Below are positions 1 to 8,438 of a stretch of 64,000 nt of DNA, piece by piece. Positions within the stretch are counted from its first letter, which is position 1. Each line of letters begins with the position of its first letter. The notes beneath the pieces were generated by a model, which was not told the origin of the DNA, made no database searches, and saw only the letters and a list, made by a program, of their open reading frames with translations. Source of the stretch: Spirochaetaceae bacterium UBA5556 (GTDB lineage: Bacteria; Spirochaetota; Spirochaetia; Treponematales; Rectinemataceae); assembly GCA_002425765.1 (NCBI GenBank), contig DIMW01000001.1, positions 186,001 to 250,000 of the forward strand. Direction: 5' to 3'. The position numbers and the translations under genes were made by a program.

Positions 1-639
1 GCCGAGCGCTGAAACGAGGGAAGAGTCCTTGATGATGGCGACGAATTCATTGCCAAGGGCGGGAAGGACGTTGCGGATGGCCTGGGGCAGCACGATATGC
101 CACGTGACTTGCCAGTGCGACATCCCTAATGCCTCGGCCGCCTCTCTCTGCCCTCTGTCGATGCTCTCGATGCCGGCGCGGAAAATCTCGGCGATAAAGG
201 CCGCGTAGCCGAGTGTGAGCGCGATGATGGCGCGCGTCGCGAAGTCGAAGCTGCGGGGCTCGATTTTTCCGATGATTCCCGCATTGATGAGTGGGGCAAG
301 AATGGTGTTGAGCACCTGGGCGAGCGCGGGCGCCCCGACAAACGCGATGTAGTACAGAATGACGAGCATCGGCAGACCGCGCACAAGTTCTATGTAGAAT
401 GTTGAAATTTCACGCGCCACGCGGACGTGCGAGGAACGCATGAGTCCCAGGCAGAGGCCAAGGATGATCGAGGCTCCATAGGCGACGAGCGATACGGTGA
501 TGGTTACGCCCAGGCCGCGCGATACCGCAGATAGAATGACGCGGTAATCACCCGACATGAAGGCCGAGGCCAGCAGCCATCCACCGAGGAGCACAATGGC
601 CACAAGCCACCAGGGGATACGCTCGAATCTCTCCTTCAT
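1..639 (-). CDS. Polar amino-acid ABC transporter permease (HisM/GlnP type), 3' end cut by window edge
   Basis: This is an inner-membrane subunit of a polar amino-acid importer. Reading from an ATG at 639, the frame stays open for 213 codons to base 1, so the C-terminus lies outside the window. A GGAGG ribosome site sits about 8 bases upstream. A hydrophobic segment lies near residues 9-25, followed by further membrane segments. The EAA loop that contacts the ATPase is clear: EAAEALGMS followed by the IVLPQAIRNVLPALGN stretch near residues 165-195. It is 77 bases downstream of asnB and in line with the binding-protein gene at 2585-3385. The ATPase, and possibly a second permease, probably follow beyond the edge. 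The substrate is not readable from the sequence, but asnB in the unit suggests glutamine, asparagine or aspartate. Confidence 0.9.
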   Translation of the reverse strand, partial: MKERFERIPWWLVAIVLLGGWLLASAFMSGDYRVILSAVSRGLGVTITVSLVAYGASIILGLCLGLMRSSHVRVAREISTFYIELVRGLPMLVILYYIAFVGAPALAQVLNTILAPLINAGIIGKIEPRSFDFATRAIIALTLGYAAFIAEIFRAGIESIDRGQREAAEALGMSHWQVTWHIVLPQAIRNVLPALGNEFVAIIKDSSLVSALG

Positions 640-716
640 GCGACGACACCTCCCCTCCGGGCTTTCCGAAATAATGTTGCGCCATGAGCGGCGCCAATAT
701 TGTGCTTATTATAAGC

Positions 717-2393
717 TTACTTCAGGCTCTTGTCGTGCACGCCTCGCACGGCGCGGCCCGATGGATCGGCCTGATTGGCCCAGGCGGCGTCCCAGCGGAT
801 GGCGGTAGGCGTCGAACACGCGATGCTCGGTCCGTCGGGCACGAGATCCACGGCACTCGGGTTCTTGAAGTGCTCTTCGAAGATGGCGCGGTAGAGATAG
901 GCCTCTTTGGTAGGTGGCGTCTTGACCGGAAAACGGTAGGCGGCGTTGGCCATGGCGCTGTCGGAGACTTCTTTTTCGGCGTATTCCTTCAGGGAGTCAA
1001 TCCAGTTGTAGCCCACACCGTCGGAAAACTGTTCTTTCTGTCGCCACAGAATTTCGTCGGGAATCCAGCCCTCGAAGGCCTTGCGCAGGATGTACTTCTC
1101 CATACGGCCCTCGGCCTTGTGGATCATTTTGTGGGCGGGGTCGATGTTCATCGCTACCTCGAGGAACTCGGGGTCCAGGAAGGGCACGCGCGCCTCCACT
1201 CCCCAGGCCGCGGTGACCTTGTTCGCCCTGAGACAGTCGTAGAGGTGGAGCATGGACAGCTTGCGCACCAGCTCCTCGTGGAACTCGACGCGGTTCGGCG
1301 CCTTATGGAAGTAGAGGTATCCGCCGAAAATCTCGTCCGATCCTTCGCCGGAGAGGATCATCTTTATGCCCATGGCCTTGATCTTGCGCGTCATAAGGTA
1401 CATGGGCGTGCCGGCGCGAATCGTGGTGACGTCGAAGGTCTCGAGGTACCAGATCACGTCAGGCAGCGCGTCGATGGCCTCCTGTACGGTAAAATTGATC
1501 TCGTGGTGCTGGCTTCCGATGTAGTCGGCGACCATCTTGGCGTACTTGGTGTCCGGCGCGTCGGGCAGGCCCACGGAGAAAGAGTGGATGCGCGGCCACC
1601 AGGCCTGCTCGGCCCCGTCGGTCTCAACGCGGCGTTCCGCGAAGTGCGCCGCGATGGCCGCGACAATGGAAGAGTCCACGCCCCCGGAGATGAGAAGGCC
1701 ATAGGGAACATCGCACATAAGCTGACGCTTGACTGCCGCGATGAGAGATTCGCGCAGCCGCACAAGATTCTCGTCGCCCGTGGGGATGTAGCCGGGCGAG
1801 GCCCACGTAGGCTCATACCACTTTACCAGCTTACCCTCACTGCCCTTGTAATAATGGCCGGGCGGAAATATTTCGACTTTTGGGCAGATGTCGAAGATTG
1901 CCTTCATCTCCGAGGCGACGTAGAGATTGCCCTCGCCGTCGCGGCCCCAGTACAGAGGGTTGATGCCGATGTGGTCGCGCGCGATAAAGTAATCCCCGTC
2001 GCGCGGGTCGTAGATGACGAAAGCAAAGATGCCGTTCAGGAGCTTGAGGAATTCCGGACCCATCTCGTCATAGAGGTAGAGGAGGGGCTCGCAGTCGGAC
2101 TCGGTCTTGAAGTCGTGCGGTTTTTTGAGGAACTTGGCGCGCAGTTCCCGGTGATTGTATATCTCCCCGTTGACGGAGAGCACGCGGCCCGTGCCGGAAT
2201 CGATGAGGGGCTGGGCCCCGTGGGTGACGTCAACGATCGCCAGACGCTCGTGGCAGATGATGCCCTGTTTGTCCGAATAGACACCGCTCCAGTCGGGGCC
2301 ACGGTGTCTGAGCCGTTTCACGTGGGAAAGAGCGCGCTTGCGCAGAGTGACAGGATCACCCTTGAGGTCGGTGATGGTAAAAATGCCGCACAT
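717..2393 (-). CDS. asnB: Asparagine synthetase B, glutamine-hydrolysing
   Basis: AsnB makes asparagine from aspartate, ATP and glutamine-derived ammonia in the cytoplasm. The 558-residue product is close to the usual 550-555. It begins Met-Cys-Gly-Ile, so Cys2 is the nucleophile of the N-terminal glutaminase domain after Met removal. The glutaminase part holds RHRGPD and VNGEIYNHRELR. The C-terminal synthetase domain carries the PP-loop SGGVDSS near residue 236, then SGEGSDEIFGGY and EARVPFLD. The ATG at 2393 has GGAGG 7 bases upstream. The gene lies between the binding protein and the permease of an amino-acid ABC transporter, all on one strand, which suggests that uptake and amide synthesis are expressed together. 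Confidence 0.96.
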   Translation of the reverse strand: MCGIFTITDLKGDPVTLRKRALSHVKRLRHRGPDWSGVYSDKQGIICHERLAIVDVTHGAQPLIDSGTGRVLSVNGEIYNHRELRAKFLKKPHDFKTESDCEPLLYLYDEMGPEFLKLLNGIFAFVIYDPRDGDYFIARDHIGINPLYWGRDGEGNLYVASEMKAIFDICPKVEIFPPGHYYKGSEGKLVKWYEPTWASPGYIPTGDENLVRLRESLIAAVKRQLMCDVPYGLLISGGVDSSIVAAIAAHFAERRVETDGAEQAWWPRIHSFSVGLPDAPDTKYAKMVADYIGSQHHEINFTVQEAIDALPDVIWYLETFDVTTIRAGTPMYLMTRKIKAMGIKMILSGEGSDEIFGGYLYFHKAPNRVEFHEELVRKLSMLHLYDCLRANKVTAAWGVEARVPFLDPEFLEVAMNIDPAHKMIHKAEGRMEKYILRKAFEGWIPDEILWRQKEQFSDGVGYNWIDSLKEYAEKEVSDSAMANAAYRFPVKTPPTKEAYLYRAIFEEHFKNPSAVDLVPDGPSIACSTPTAIRWDAAWANQADPSGRAVRGVHDKSLK

Positions 2394-2584
2394 GCTATGT
2401 TCCTCCAGATAGTAATAGAACGCTTTAACCGAATCGGCGCATCTTCGTCAAGACAGGCACACCTCTATCACGGTAATTTCAAAAAAGAGAAGGGTATGAA
2501 AGCGAATATTGCCTATACCGTCCAAAGACAGAGAGCGCTTGCGGTCACAGGGCGGGCCGGTTGAACACGCCCCAGTCTCTTTCA

Positions 2585-3385
2585 CTACGGCTTATATTCA
2601 AAGAACCACTTCGTGTTCAATTTGTCCAAAAAACCCTCGGCCTTCAGCGCCGCAATGGCGGCGTTGAAGGGGCCGACCAAGTCAGATCCTTTTTTGAAGA
2701 TGAATCCGAATTCCTCCGTACCAAGGGGGCCGCCGACAATTTTAAGCTTGTTTGGGTTGGCGCCGATATATCCCTTGCTGGACGCAGCATCCATGAGCAC
2801 CGTGTCGACATCGCCAGACAGCAGAGCCTGCACCGAAGCCCCGAAGGTCTCGAAGAGCTTGATGCGTGGATTGGCTTCATCCCCGTCGAGAACATTGTAG
2901 ACGGCGACGTAGAAATTGGTCGTGCCCGCCTGAGCTCCTATGAGTAATTTGGGATTGGCGGCGAACTCCTTCTCGTTGCTGAAGCGCTTTTCATCGGCCC
3001 GTACCAGCATGAACTGTTGGCTGACCATGTAGGGTGCGGAAAAATCCACCTGTTCCGCGCGTTCATCGGTTATGGTTATGCCATCCATGCCGACGTCGAA
3101 CTGGCCGTCGCGAACCGCCTGGATCATGGTGTCCCAGGACGTGACTTTCCAGACGACTTTTGCGTTCAGTCTTTTGGCGATTTCATTCACCGCATCATAC
3201 TCCCACCCCATCGCCTTGCCTGTCTTCGGATCGATGAAATTAAGGGGGGTATAGGCGTTTTCTGTTACGGCGATGATAGTTCTTCCCTTCAGGTCGGGCA
3301 GTTTGATTGTCTGTGCTCCTGCCGGAAGTGCCACCGCGAAGACGAGAGCGAGCGCCAGTAGGCCGAGAATGCTTTTCTTCATCAT
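2585..3385 (-). CDS. Polar amino-acid ABC transporter substrate-binding protein (SBP family 3)
   Basis: This periplasmic receptor for a polar amino acid is 266 residues long. It has a basic start (MMKK), a hydrophobic stretch and a probable signal-peptidase I site after AGA, before Gln25. There is no lipobox cysteine. The mature part shows the family signatures GWEYDAVNEIAKRLN and DGQFDVGMDGITIT, then a GTEEFGFIFKKGSDL region near the C-terminus. Two adjacent ATGs (3385 and 3382) follow AAGGAGG; the spacing allows either. It is the first gene of the unit SBP-asnB-permease, behind a good promoter at 3433-3461. Ligand specificity cannot be read from the sequence. Confidence 0.92.
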   Translation of the reverse strand: MMKKSILGLLALALVFAVALPAGAQTIKLPDLKGRTIIAVTENAYTPLNFIDPKTGKAMGWEYDAVNEIAKRLNAKVVWKVTSWDTMIQAVRDGQFDVGMDGITITDERAEQVDFSAPYMVSQQFMLVRADEKRFSNEKEFAANPKLLIGAQAGTTNFYVAVYNVLDGDEANPRIKLFETFGASVQALLSGDVDTVLMDAASSKGYIGANPNKLKIVGGPLGTEEFGFIFKKGSDLVGPFNAAIAALKAEGFLDKLNTKWFFEYKP

Positions 3386-3432
3386 TTTCCTCCTTGCGCG
3401 GATATCATACCTATATGTGCGAGGTGAAATTC

Positions 3433-3461
3433 ATTGTACGCTTGACCTTGCCGGTTTTCAA
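3433..3461 (-). promoter_or_regulatory. Sigma-70-type promoter for the SBP-asnB-permease unit
   Basis: On the minus strand, TTGAAA (3461-3456) is separated by 17 bases from TACAAT (3438-3433), which is one mismatch per box. The -10 box is about 48 bases before the ATG at 3385. No operator-like repeat stands out around it. Confidence 0.65.
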
Positions 3462-3497
3462 TAGTGCTTTTGAAATCTCAATGATAAAAAGAGGAAA

Positions 3498-4262
3498 TCA
3501 GAAATACCCCAGCCTTGCGAGCACCACGGAGACCGCCACGGCCGCGGCAGTCTCCGTCTTTAATATCCGGTCGCCAAGAGAGCAGCGTTCAAAACCGCTC
3601 TCTTGGAATTGGTCGAGTTCGCGTTCGGTCCACCCCCGCTCGGTCCCGATCGCCAAAATAACAGGTGTTTCCAAAGGTGATACATGGCTCAGAGGAACTG
3701 CCGTAGGATCGGGATGACATACAATTTTGGTCGCGTGGGGAGCGGTTCTACCTCCTTCCGCCCGTGGGCCACTTGAAGCCCCGAGGTGCCCGATCTGTTC
3801 CAGCGCTTTTGTGAGGGACCACACAAGGCAAATATCCGGGATTCGTGGATTGCCAGCCTGCTCGGCGCCATCCCTCGCATGGATATAATATTCTTTTTGA
3901 GTATAGAAATCAGATTGAGTATAGGACTTTTCCCCGAGTTCTGTCGGGAAGAAGGAGACGCCGCTCACACCAAGGATGGTGAGTTCTTTGACGATGCGCG
4001 CGGCCTGGATCGGCCGTGCGGTACCGAGCAAGACGCGGACAGGACGCAGGGGCGGGGCGGGGCGCTCCGCGGCAAAGCGCAGTACGATTTTCTCCTCTGT
4101 TGTCGACTCCAACGAAGCCCAGCCGACAAGGCCATCGGCGCTCCCCGCGCGGAAGCGGTCACCCTCTTTCTTCTTCAGCACTTCGAGTATGTGTCGTGTT
4201 CTGCGGTCCTTAAGGGAGAGGCTCTGCACCTCATCCGATGAATCGAGAATGCAGAGGTTCAT
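3498..4262 (-). CDS. rsmE: 16S rRNA m3U1498 methyltransferase
   Basis: RsmE is a SPOUT-fold enzyme that uses S-adenosylmethionine to methylate N3 of U1498 in 16S rRNA. The 254-residue product matches the family length of about 240-255. An N-terminal RNA-binding part contains HILEVLKKKEGD. The knotted SAM-binding C-terminus shows AIGTERGWTERE and LGDRILKTETAAA, the usual IGPEGG-like and LGxRILRxETA motifs. The first is written GTERG rather than GPEGG, a mild departure. Its ATG overlaps the fabV stop by 4 bases (ATGA), so it is the last gene of the fab unit and probably translationally coupled. Confidence 0.92.
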   Translation of the reverse strand: MNLCILDSSDEVQSLSLKDRRTRHILEVLKKKEGDRFRAGSADGLVGWASLESTTEEKIVLRFAAERPAPPLRPVRVLLGTARPIQAARIVKELTILGVSGVSFFPTELGEKSYTQSDFYTQKEYYIHARDGAEQAGNPRIPDICLVWSLTKALEQIGHLGASSGPRAEGGRTAPHATKIVCHPDPTAVPLSHVSPLETPVILAIGTERGWTERELDQFQESGFERCSLGDRILKTETAAAVAVSVVLARLGYF

Positions 4263-5476
4263 TCGAGGGAGAGGACCTCTTGCTCATAATCCACGCCGGG
4301 CACCCCGAATCCGTGCGCCCTCAAAAAGTCGCTTTTAAAGCCATCGGGGTCGGCGAGTTTATAGAGGTTCGCTTCATCGACCATGGCCAGACGCGAGCTC
4401 ACCTCATTCTGAACCGAAGACCCCATCTCCAGATCATCGATGCGGACCCGTCCCTCCGCGTCGGTGGGAATTTGTGTCTCGCCTTTTCGGTAAAGACGCT
4501 CGGAGAACAGCCGAATCATCTGATCGACGCAGTCCTCGTGTATGTTTCGCTCTTTCATTACCTTGAACAGAGTGGAAATATAGAGGGGAATCACGGGAAT
4601 CACCGCGCTCGCCCTCGTCACGACCGCCTTGTTGATGGAGACAAAGGCACGCAAGCCTTCTGTAGCGTGGTAACGTTCGTTGAGTGCCCGAGAGGTCTTC
4701 TCGAGGTGGAGTTTTGCCTGTCCAATCGTGCCGTCGCGATAGATGGGCCATGAGAACGAAGGGCCGATGTAGGAATATGCGAGAGTTATCGCGTCACGAC
4801 CGAGCACGCCCGCATTGTCGAGCGCATCGATCCACATCTGCCAGTCCTCGCCGCCCATGACTTTTATTGTTTGCGCGATCTCTTCCTCCGTGGCCGGCTG
4901 AACCGTAGCCTCCGCGATTTTACCCGTAAAAACATCGAGAGTGCGCCCGGCGTATTGCCTGCCGATTGGTTTTATCACGGAACGATAGAGTGTGCCGTTG
5001 TCGGGATCGGTACGGACCGGGCTTGCGAGCGAATAGATGATGAGATCGTACTGAAAGCCCTGCTCACGGGCAATCTCGATCGCCTTATTCTTTGCGGCAT
5101 TTGAAAATGCGTCTATCCCGGAAAAGGTTCGCGCAAAAAGACCGGCCTCGGTGGCCAGCGCATCGAATTCCTCATTGAAGTACCAGCCGGGTGTCGCGGG
5201 TTTGGTGGCCGAAGGCTCTTTCTCATAAGAAAAGCCCACGGTACCGGCGCCGTAGCCAAATGCCGCAACCAGCCTCGACGCCAGACCATACCCCATTGAG
5301 CAGCCGATCACGAGCGCATGCGCAGGTCTGGGTGTGCCATGGCCATTTTTGCCTGAGTTTGTCAATCTGTCACGGAACGCTTTTACTCGACCTGTCTGCA
5401 GACGAACCTCGGCGCGGCATCCCGTGGGGTGCGCGTTGATACAGATGTTATTCCGAACCATTGGTTTTAGAGTCAT
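4259..5476 (-). CDS. fabV: trans-2-enoyl-CoA/ACP reductase FabV
   Basis: FabV reduces the trans-2 double bond of enoyl-ACP or enoyl-CoA with NADH, the last step of each fatty-acid elongation cycle. From the ATG at 5476 the protein is 405 residues; the family is near 400. The start MTLKPMVRNN and the following ICINAHPTGC match the family N-terminus. An upstream in-frame ATG at 5506 would add ten residues, but the ATG at 5476 overlaps the fabZ stop as ATGA and has GGAG 7 bases upstream, so I prefer it. The nucleotide-binding GCSMGYGLASR near residues 60-70 and the active-site type YSYIGP are visible. No other enoyl reductase is seen in the window. Confidence 0.95.
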   Translation of the reverse strand: MTLKPMVRNNICINAHPTGCRAEVRLQTGRVKAFRDRLTNSGKNGHGTPRPAHALVIGCSMGYGLASRLVAAFGYGAGTVGFSYEKEPSATKPATPGWYFNEEFDALATEAGLFARTFSGIDAFSNAAKNKAIEIAREQGFQYDLIIYSLASPVRTDPDNGTLYRSVIKPIGRQYAGRTLDVFTGKIAEATVQPATEEEIAQTIKVMGGEDWQMWIDALDNAGVLGRDAITLAYSYIGPSFSWPIYRDGTIGQAKLHLEKTSRALNERYHATEGLRAFVSINKAVVTRASAVIPVIPLYISTLFKVMKERNIHEDCVDQMIRLFSERLYRKGETQIPTDAEGRVRIDDLEMGSSVQNEVSSRLAMVDEANLYKLADPDGFKSDFLRAHGFGVPGVDYEQEVLSLE

Positions 5477-5892
5477 TCCGGTACTCCTGATGCGATGCTT
5501 ATCCATTCTGCTTCGGCGACAGTCGTGTCGCCGACCTTGCCGATTCCTTTTTGATGGAGGTATACAGTGGACGCCCTGACATTCGTGATTTCCATTTTCA
5601 AGGTGTCGCCGGGGTGTACTGGCTGTCTGAACCTGGCCTCTTTAATTTTTGCAAACATGAAGAGGCTTTTGGGGTAGATGCCCATCAGTTTTGCCCCGAC
5701 GCCGCCCGCCTGGGCCATGCTCTCGACCAGCAGAACGCCTGGCACGATGGGGAAGGCGGGGAAATGTCCTTTGAAGAACCAATCCCCAGAGTGGAACGTA
5801 TGCTCCGCCAAAATCGTATCGTCTTTGATGTATACCTCGTCCACGAATAGAAATGGAGGTCTGTGTGGAAGATACGCTTCGATATCGTTCAT
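5473..5892 (-). CDS. fabZ: 3-hydroxyacyl-ACP dehydratase
   Basis: FabZ removes water from 3-hydroxyacyl-ACP to give the trans-2-enoyl-ACP substrate of FabV. The protein has 139 residues, typical for the hot-dog fold. LPHRPPFLFVD is near the N-terminus. The catalytic stretch GHFPAFPIVPGVLLVESMAQ near residues 42-61 carries the active His and Glu. AAGGTG lies 8 bases before the ATG. The stop overlaps the fabV start by four bases, so the dehydratase and reductase that act in sequence are coupled. Confidence 0.95.
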   Translation of the reverse strand: MNDIEAYLPHRPPFLFVDEVYIKDDTILAEHTFHSGDWFFKGHFPAFPIVPGVLLVESMAQAGGVGAKLMGIYPKSLFMFAKIKEARFRQPVHPGDTLKMEITNVRASTVYLHQKGIGKVGDTTVAEAEWISIASGVPE

Positions 5893-5979
5893 TGTCCGTC
5901 ACCTTTCCCGAAGTAGATGCTGCGAAAAATGCAAAACCAGAACAATCTTAGTACTCTACCGCAGACTTTGCAACAACTT

Positions 5980-7260
5980 TCATGTATTGACAGCCTTGAA
6001 GATGACCACGCCGTTGTGTCCGCCGAAGCCCAGGCTCGCGGACATTGCCGCCCTTACAGGGTAAAACTGAGCCACATTGGGGACATAATCCAGCTCGCAT
6101 CCACTCTCCGTGTCGGGATTGTCCAGATGAATGGTCGGAGGCAGTACGCCCGTCTCGATCGCCTTGATGCACACAATCGCCTCGATTGCTCCGGCCGCGG
6201 CGATGCAGTGCCCCGTCATGCTCTTTGTCGAACTGATCTTCAACGTTAGGGCCAGGGAACCGAAGGCGGTCTTCAGCATCTTGCTCTCCATGGGATCGTT
6301 GAGTTCCGTGCCTGTCCCGTGCGCATTGTAGTAGTCGATGTCCTCCGGCTTCATGCCAGCATCTTTGAGCGCGAGTTCTATGGCCTTCGCACCAAAGACT
6401 CCTTCAGGCTGGGGGGCCGTCAAGTGATACGCATCGCAGCTCGATCCATAGCCGGCGAAGAGCGCGCGTATTTTTGCGTCGCGGGCCAGCGCGTGGTCGC
6501 GCCGTTCGAGGATCAGAATGCCCGCGCCCTCGCCCATGACGAATCCGTCCCTGTCGCGGTCGAAAGGTCTCGAGGCGAGCTGTGGCTTGTCATTGTAGGA
6601 TGTCGAGAGAGCCTTGAGCCTGCAGAAGGCTCCAACCGCGAACTCGGTGATGGCCGCCTCGGCTCCTCCTGCGATGACGATGTCGGCCCTTCCCGCGCGG
6701 ATGAGGTCCAGGGCCTGCCCAAGTGCGTCGGTACCCGAGGCACAGGCTGTCACCTGGGTGAGGGCCGGTCCATGGACACCCAGGCGCATGGAAATATTGG
6801 CGCTGGCCTCGTTCGCGATCATGAGCGGAATGGTCATCGGGGGGATGCGGTCAGGACCGTCCTGCAGCATCTTGGCGTGTGATTCAGTGAACACTTCCAA
6901 ACCGCCGATGCCGTTCCCCACGACGACCGCGACGCGGTCGGGGTCGATATGAGGACCCTCTTCCGGTATCTGTGCTTCGAGATATTCCGGAAGGCGCGCG
7001 TCTCGCCACGCCTGCACCGCTGCCGCCACGGCGAATTGAGAGAAAAGGGCCATTTTCCGCGCCTCTTTTCTTTCAATCCATGGGGAAGGATCGAAATTCT
7101 TCACTTCCGCGGCTATCTTGCTCTCCACGCGAGACGGATCGAAGCGCGTGATCGGGCCGACCCCGCTCACTCCGCCTGTACAGTTGTTCCAGAATTCATC
7201 GACAGAACTGCCGATGGGGCTTACTATTCCAATGCCAGTGACCGCGACTTCAACGTGCAT
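5980..7260 (-). CDS. fabF: 3-oxoacyl-ACP synthase II
   Basis: FabF condenses malonyl-ACP with acyl-ACP during chain elongation. The protein has 426 residues. The Cys-His-His triad is complete: Cys173 in TACASGTDA, His314 in NAHGTGT, and His351 in TGHCIAAAGA. An AAAGGAG site lies about 9 bases before the ATG. It sits between fabH (95 bases upstream) and fabZ (87 bases downstream) on the same strand. Confidence 0.96.
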   Translation of the reverse strand: MHVEVAVTGIGIVSPIGSSVDEFWNNCTGGVSGVGPITRFDPSRVESKIAAEVKNFDPSPWIERKEARKMALFSQFAVAAAVQAWRDARLPEYLEAQIPEEGPHIDPDRVAVVVGNGIGGLEVFTESHAKMLQDGPDRIPPMTIPLMIANEASANISMRLGVHGPALTQVTACASGTDALGQALDLIRAGRADIVIAGGAEAAITEFAVGAFCRLKALSTSYNDKPQLASRPFDRDRDGFVMGEGAGILILERRDHALARDAKIRALFAGYGSSCDAYHLTAPQPEGVFGAKAIELALKDAGMKPEDIDYYNAHGTGTELNDPMESKMLKTAFGSLALTLKISSTKSMTGHCIAAAGAIEAIVCIKAIETGVLPPTIHLDNPDTESGCELDYVPNVAQFYPVRAAMSASLGFGGHNGVVIFKAVNT

Positions 7261-7355
7261 GGTTTCTCATCTCCTTTCTGGGGATCGGAAATAGATCATT
7301 GAATTTTGACACAATATGTTCGGACTTCCGAAAGAAAGCCTCTATATCCATGTTC

Positions 7356-8333
7356 TCACCAGCGGACAACCGCCGCTCCATAGGTGAGCCCCGCGCCGAA
7401 GCCTACGAGCATCACCAAATCATTGGGTTTCAGGAGACCTTTTTCATCCATTTCGGAGAGCGCAAGGGGGATGCTCGCGGCGGAAGTGTTCGCGTATTCT
7501 TCTATGTTCATAAAAATTTTCTCCATGGGGATGGAGAAACGCCTGGCGGCGGCCTGCACGATGCGCGCGTTCGCCTGATGGGGGACGATCCATGAAAAGT
7601 CCTCAAGGCGATAGGCCGTCTTGTGGAGCAGGCGCTCTATGACAACCGTGATGGATTTTACCGCGAAATCGTATACTTTTTTGCCGTTCATCGAAATCAC
7701 GGGCACGACCGGCTCCTGGCGCGAGAAGGCTTGTGTCCGTTCCGGCTGGACAAGGTAGAGGTCCTTTGCCCCGCCCCCGTCCGCTCCGAGAATAAAAGAG
7801 AGACAGCCGCGCCCGGCTTCGTCGATCCGGGACACGACCGCGGCTCCCGCCCCATCGCCGAAGAGCACTGCGGTCGATCTGTCGTTCCAGTCCACAATGC
7901 GGCTCAGGCTATCGGCACCAATGACAAGCGCGTGCCTTCCGTGCGATGCCTCAAGCATGCTTGAGGCGACATTGAGCGCATAGATAAAGCCGGTGCACCC
8001 TGCGGTCACATCGAAGGCCGCCGCCCCATAGGCGCCAAGCTTGTCCTGCACAATGCACGCAGTGGCAGGGAAGCCGAAGTAATCGGGAGTGGCGGTCGCG
8101 ACGATGATGTAGTCGATATCATGAGGGCTGACTTTCGCTTTTTCCAGCGCGTCTTTTGCGGCGCTCGCGGCCATGTCGCTCGTCTGTACGCCGTCGGGGG
8201 CGATATGCCGTGCCCCGATGCCGGTGTGGGAGTGAATCCATTCGTCGGTGGTCTCCACCCGTGCCGCAAGCTCATCATTCGTGATTCGGATAGGCGGCAC
8301 ATAGGCGGAAATCGACCTGATCACTACGGACAT
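7356..8333 (-). CDS. fabH: 3-oxoacyl-ACP synthase III
   Basis: FabH starts fatty-acid synthesis by condensing an acyl-CoA primer with malonyl-ACP. The chosen ATG at 8333 gives 325 residues. An ATG at 8339 is possible, but GGAG is only 2 bases from it and 8 bases from the chosen one. The active Cys is in TAGCTGFIYAL near residue 112. His in WIVPHQANAR and Asn in EYANTSAAS complete the triad. It heads the fabH-fabF-fabZ-fabV-rsmE unit. Genes for ACP, FabD and FabG are not in this window. Confidence 0.95.
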   Translation of the reverse strand: MSVVIRSISAYVPPIRITNDELAARVETTDEWIHSHTGIGARHIAPDGVQTSDMAASAAKDALEKAKVSPHDIDYIIVATATPDYFGFPATACIVQDKLGAYGAAAFDVTAGCTGFIYALNVASSMLEASHGRHALVIGADSLSRIVDWNDRSTAVLFGDGAGAAVVSRIDEAGRGCLSFILGADGGGAKDLYLVQPERTQAFSRQEPVVPVISMNGKKVYDFAVKSITVVIERLLHKTAYRLEDFSWIVPHQANARIVQAAARRFSIPMEKIFMNIEEYANTSAASIPLALSEMDEKGLLKPNDLVMLVGFGAGLTYGAAVVRW

Positions 8334-8395
8334 ATGCATCTCTCCTTATCTTCCAGAGATGCAAAAAGTCAATCACAGGGGAGAAACATTGTCAA

Positions 8396-8422
8396 TATGA
8401 CATCAATAGTAAAAATGTCATA
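8396..8422. promoter_or_regulatory. Inverted repeat upstream of fabH, candidate operator
   Basis: TATGACAT and ATGTCATA form perfect 8-base arms around an 11-base spacer. The site lies in the 105 bases between the ftsH stop and the fabH start and is the only strong palindrome there. It does not resemble the FapR site. No convincing -35/-10 pair could be fixed beside it, so a role as fatty-acid operator is inference from position. Confidence 0.4.
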
Positions 8423-8438
8423 AATCTGTTAAAGGTAC

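Noticed and set aside
684..2564. A 626-codon open frame on the plus strand opposite asnB
   Set aside because: asnB on the other strand is a complete, well-conserved enzyme with all motifs. Long antisense frames are expected in GC-rich genes with strong codon bias, and the translation has no recognisable domain.
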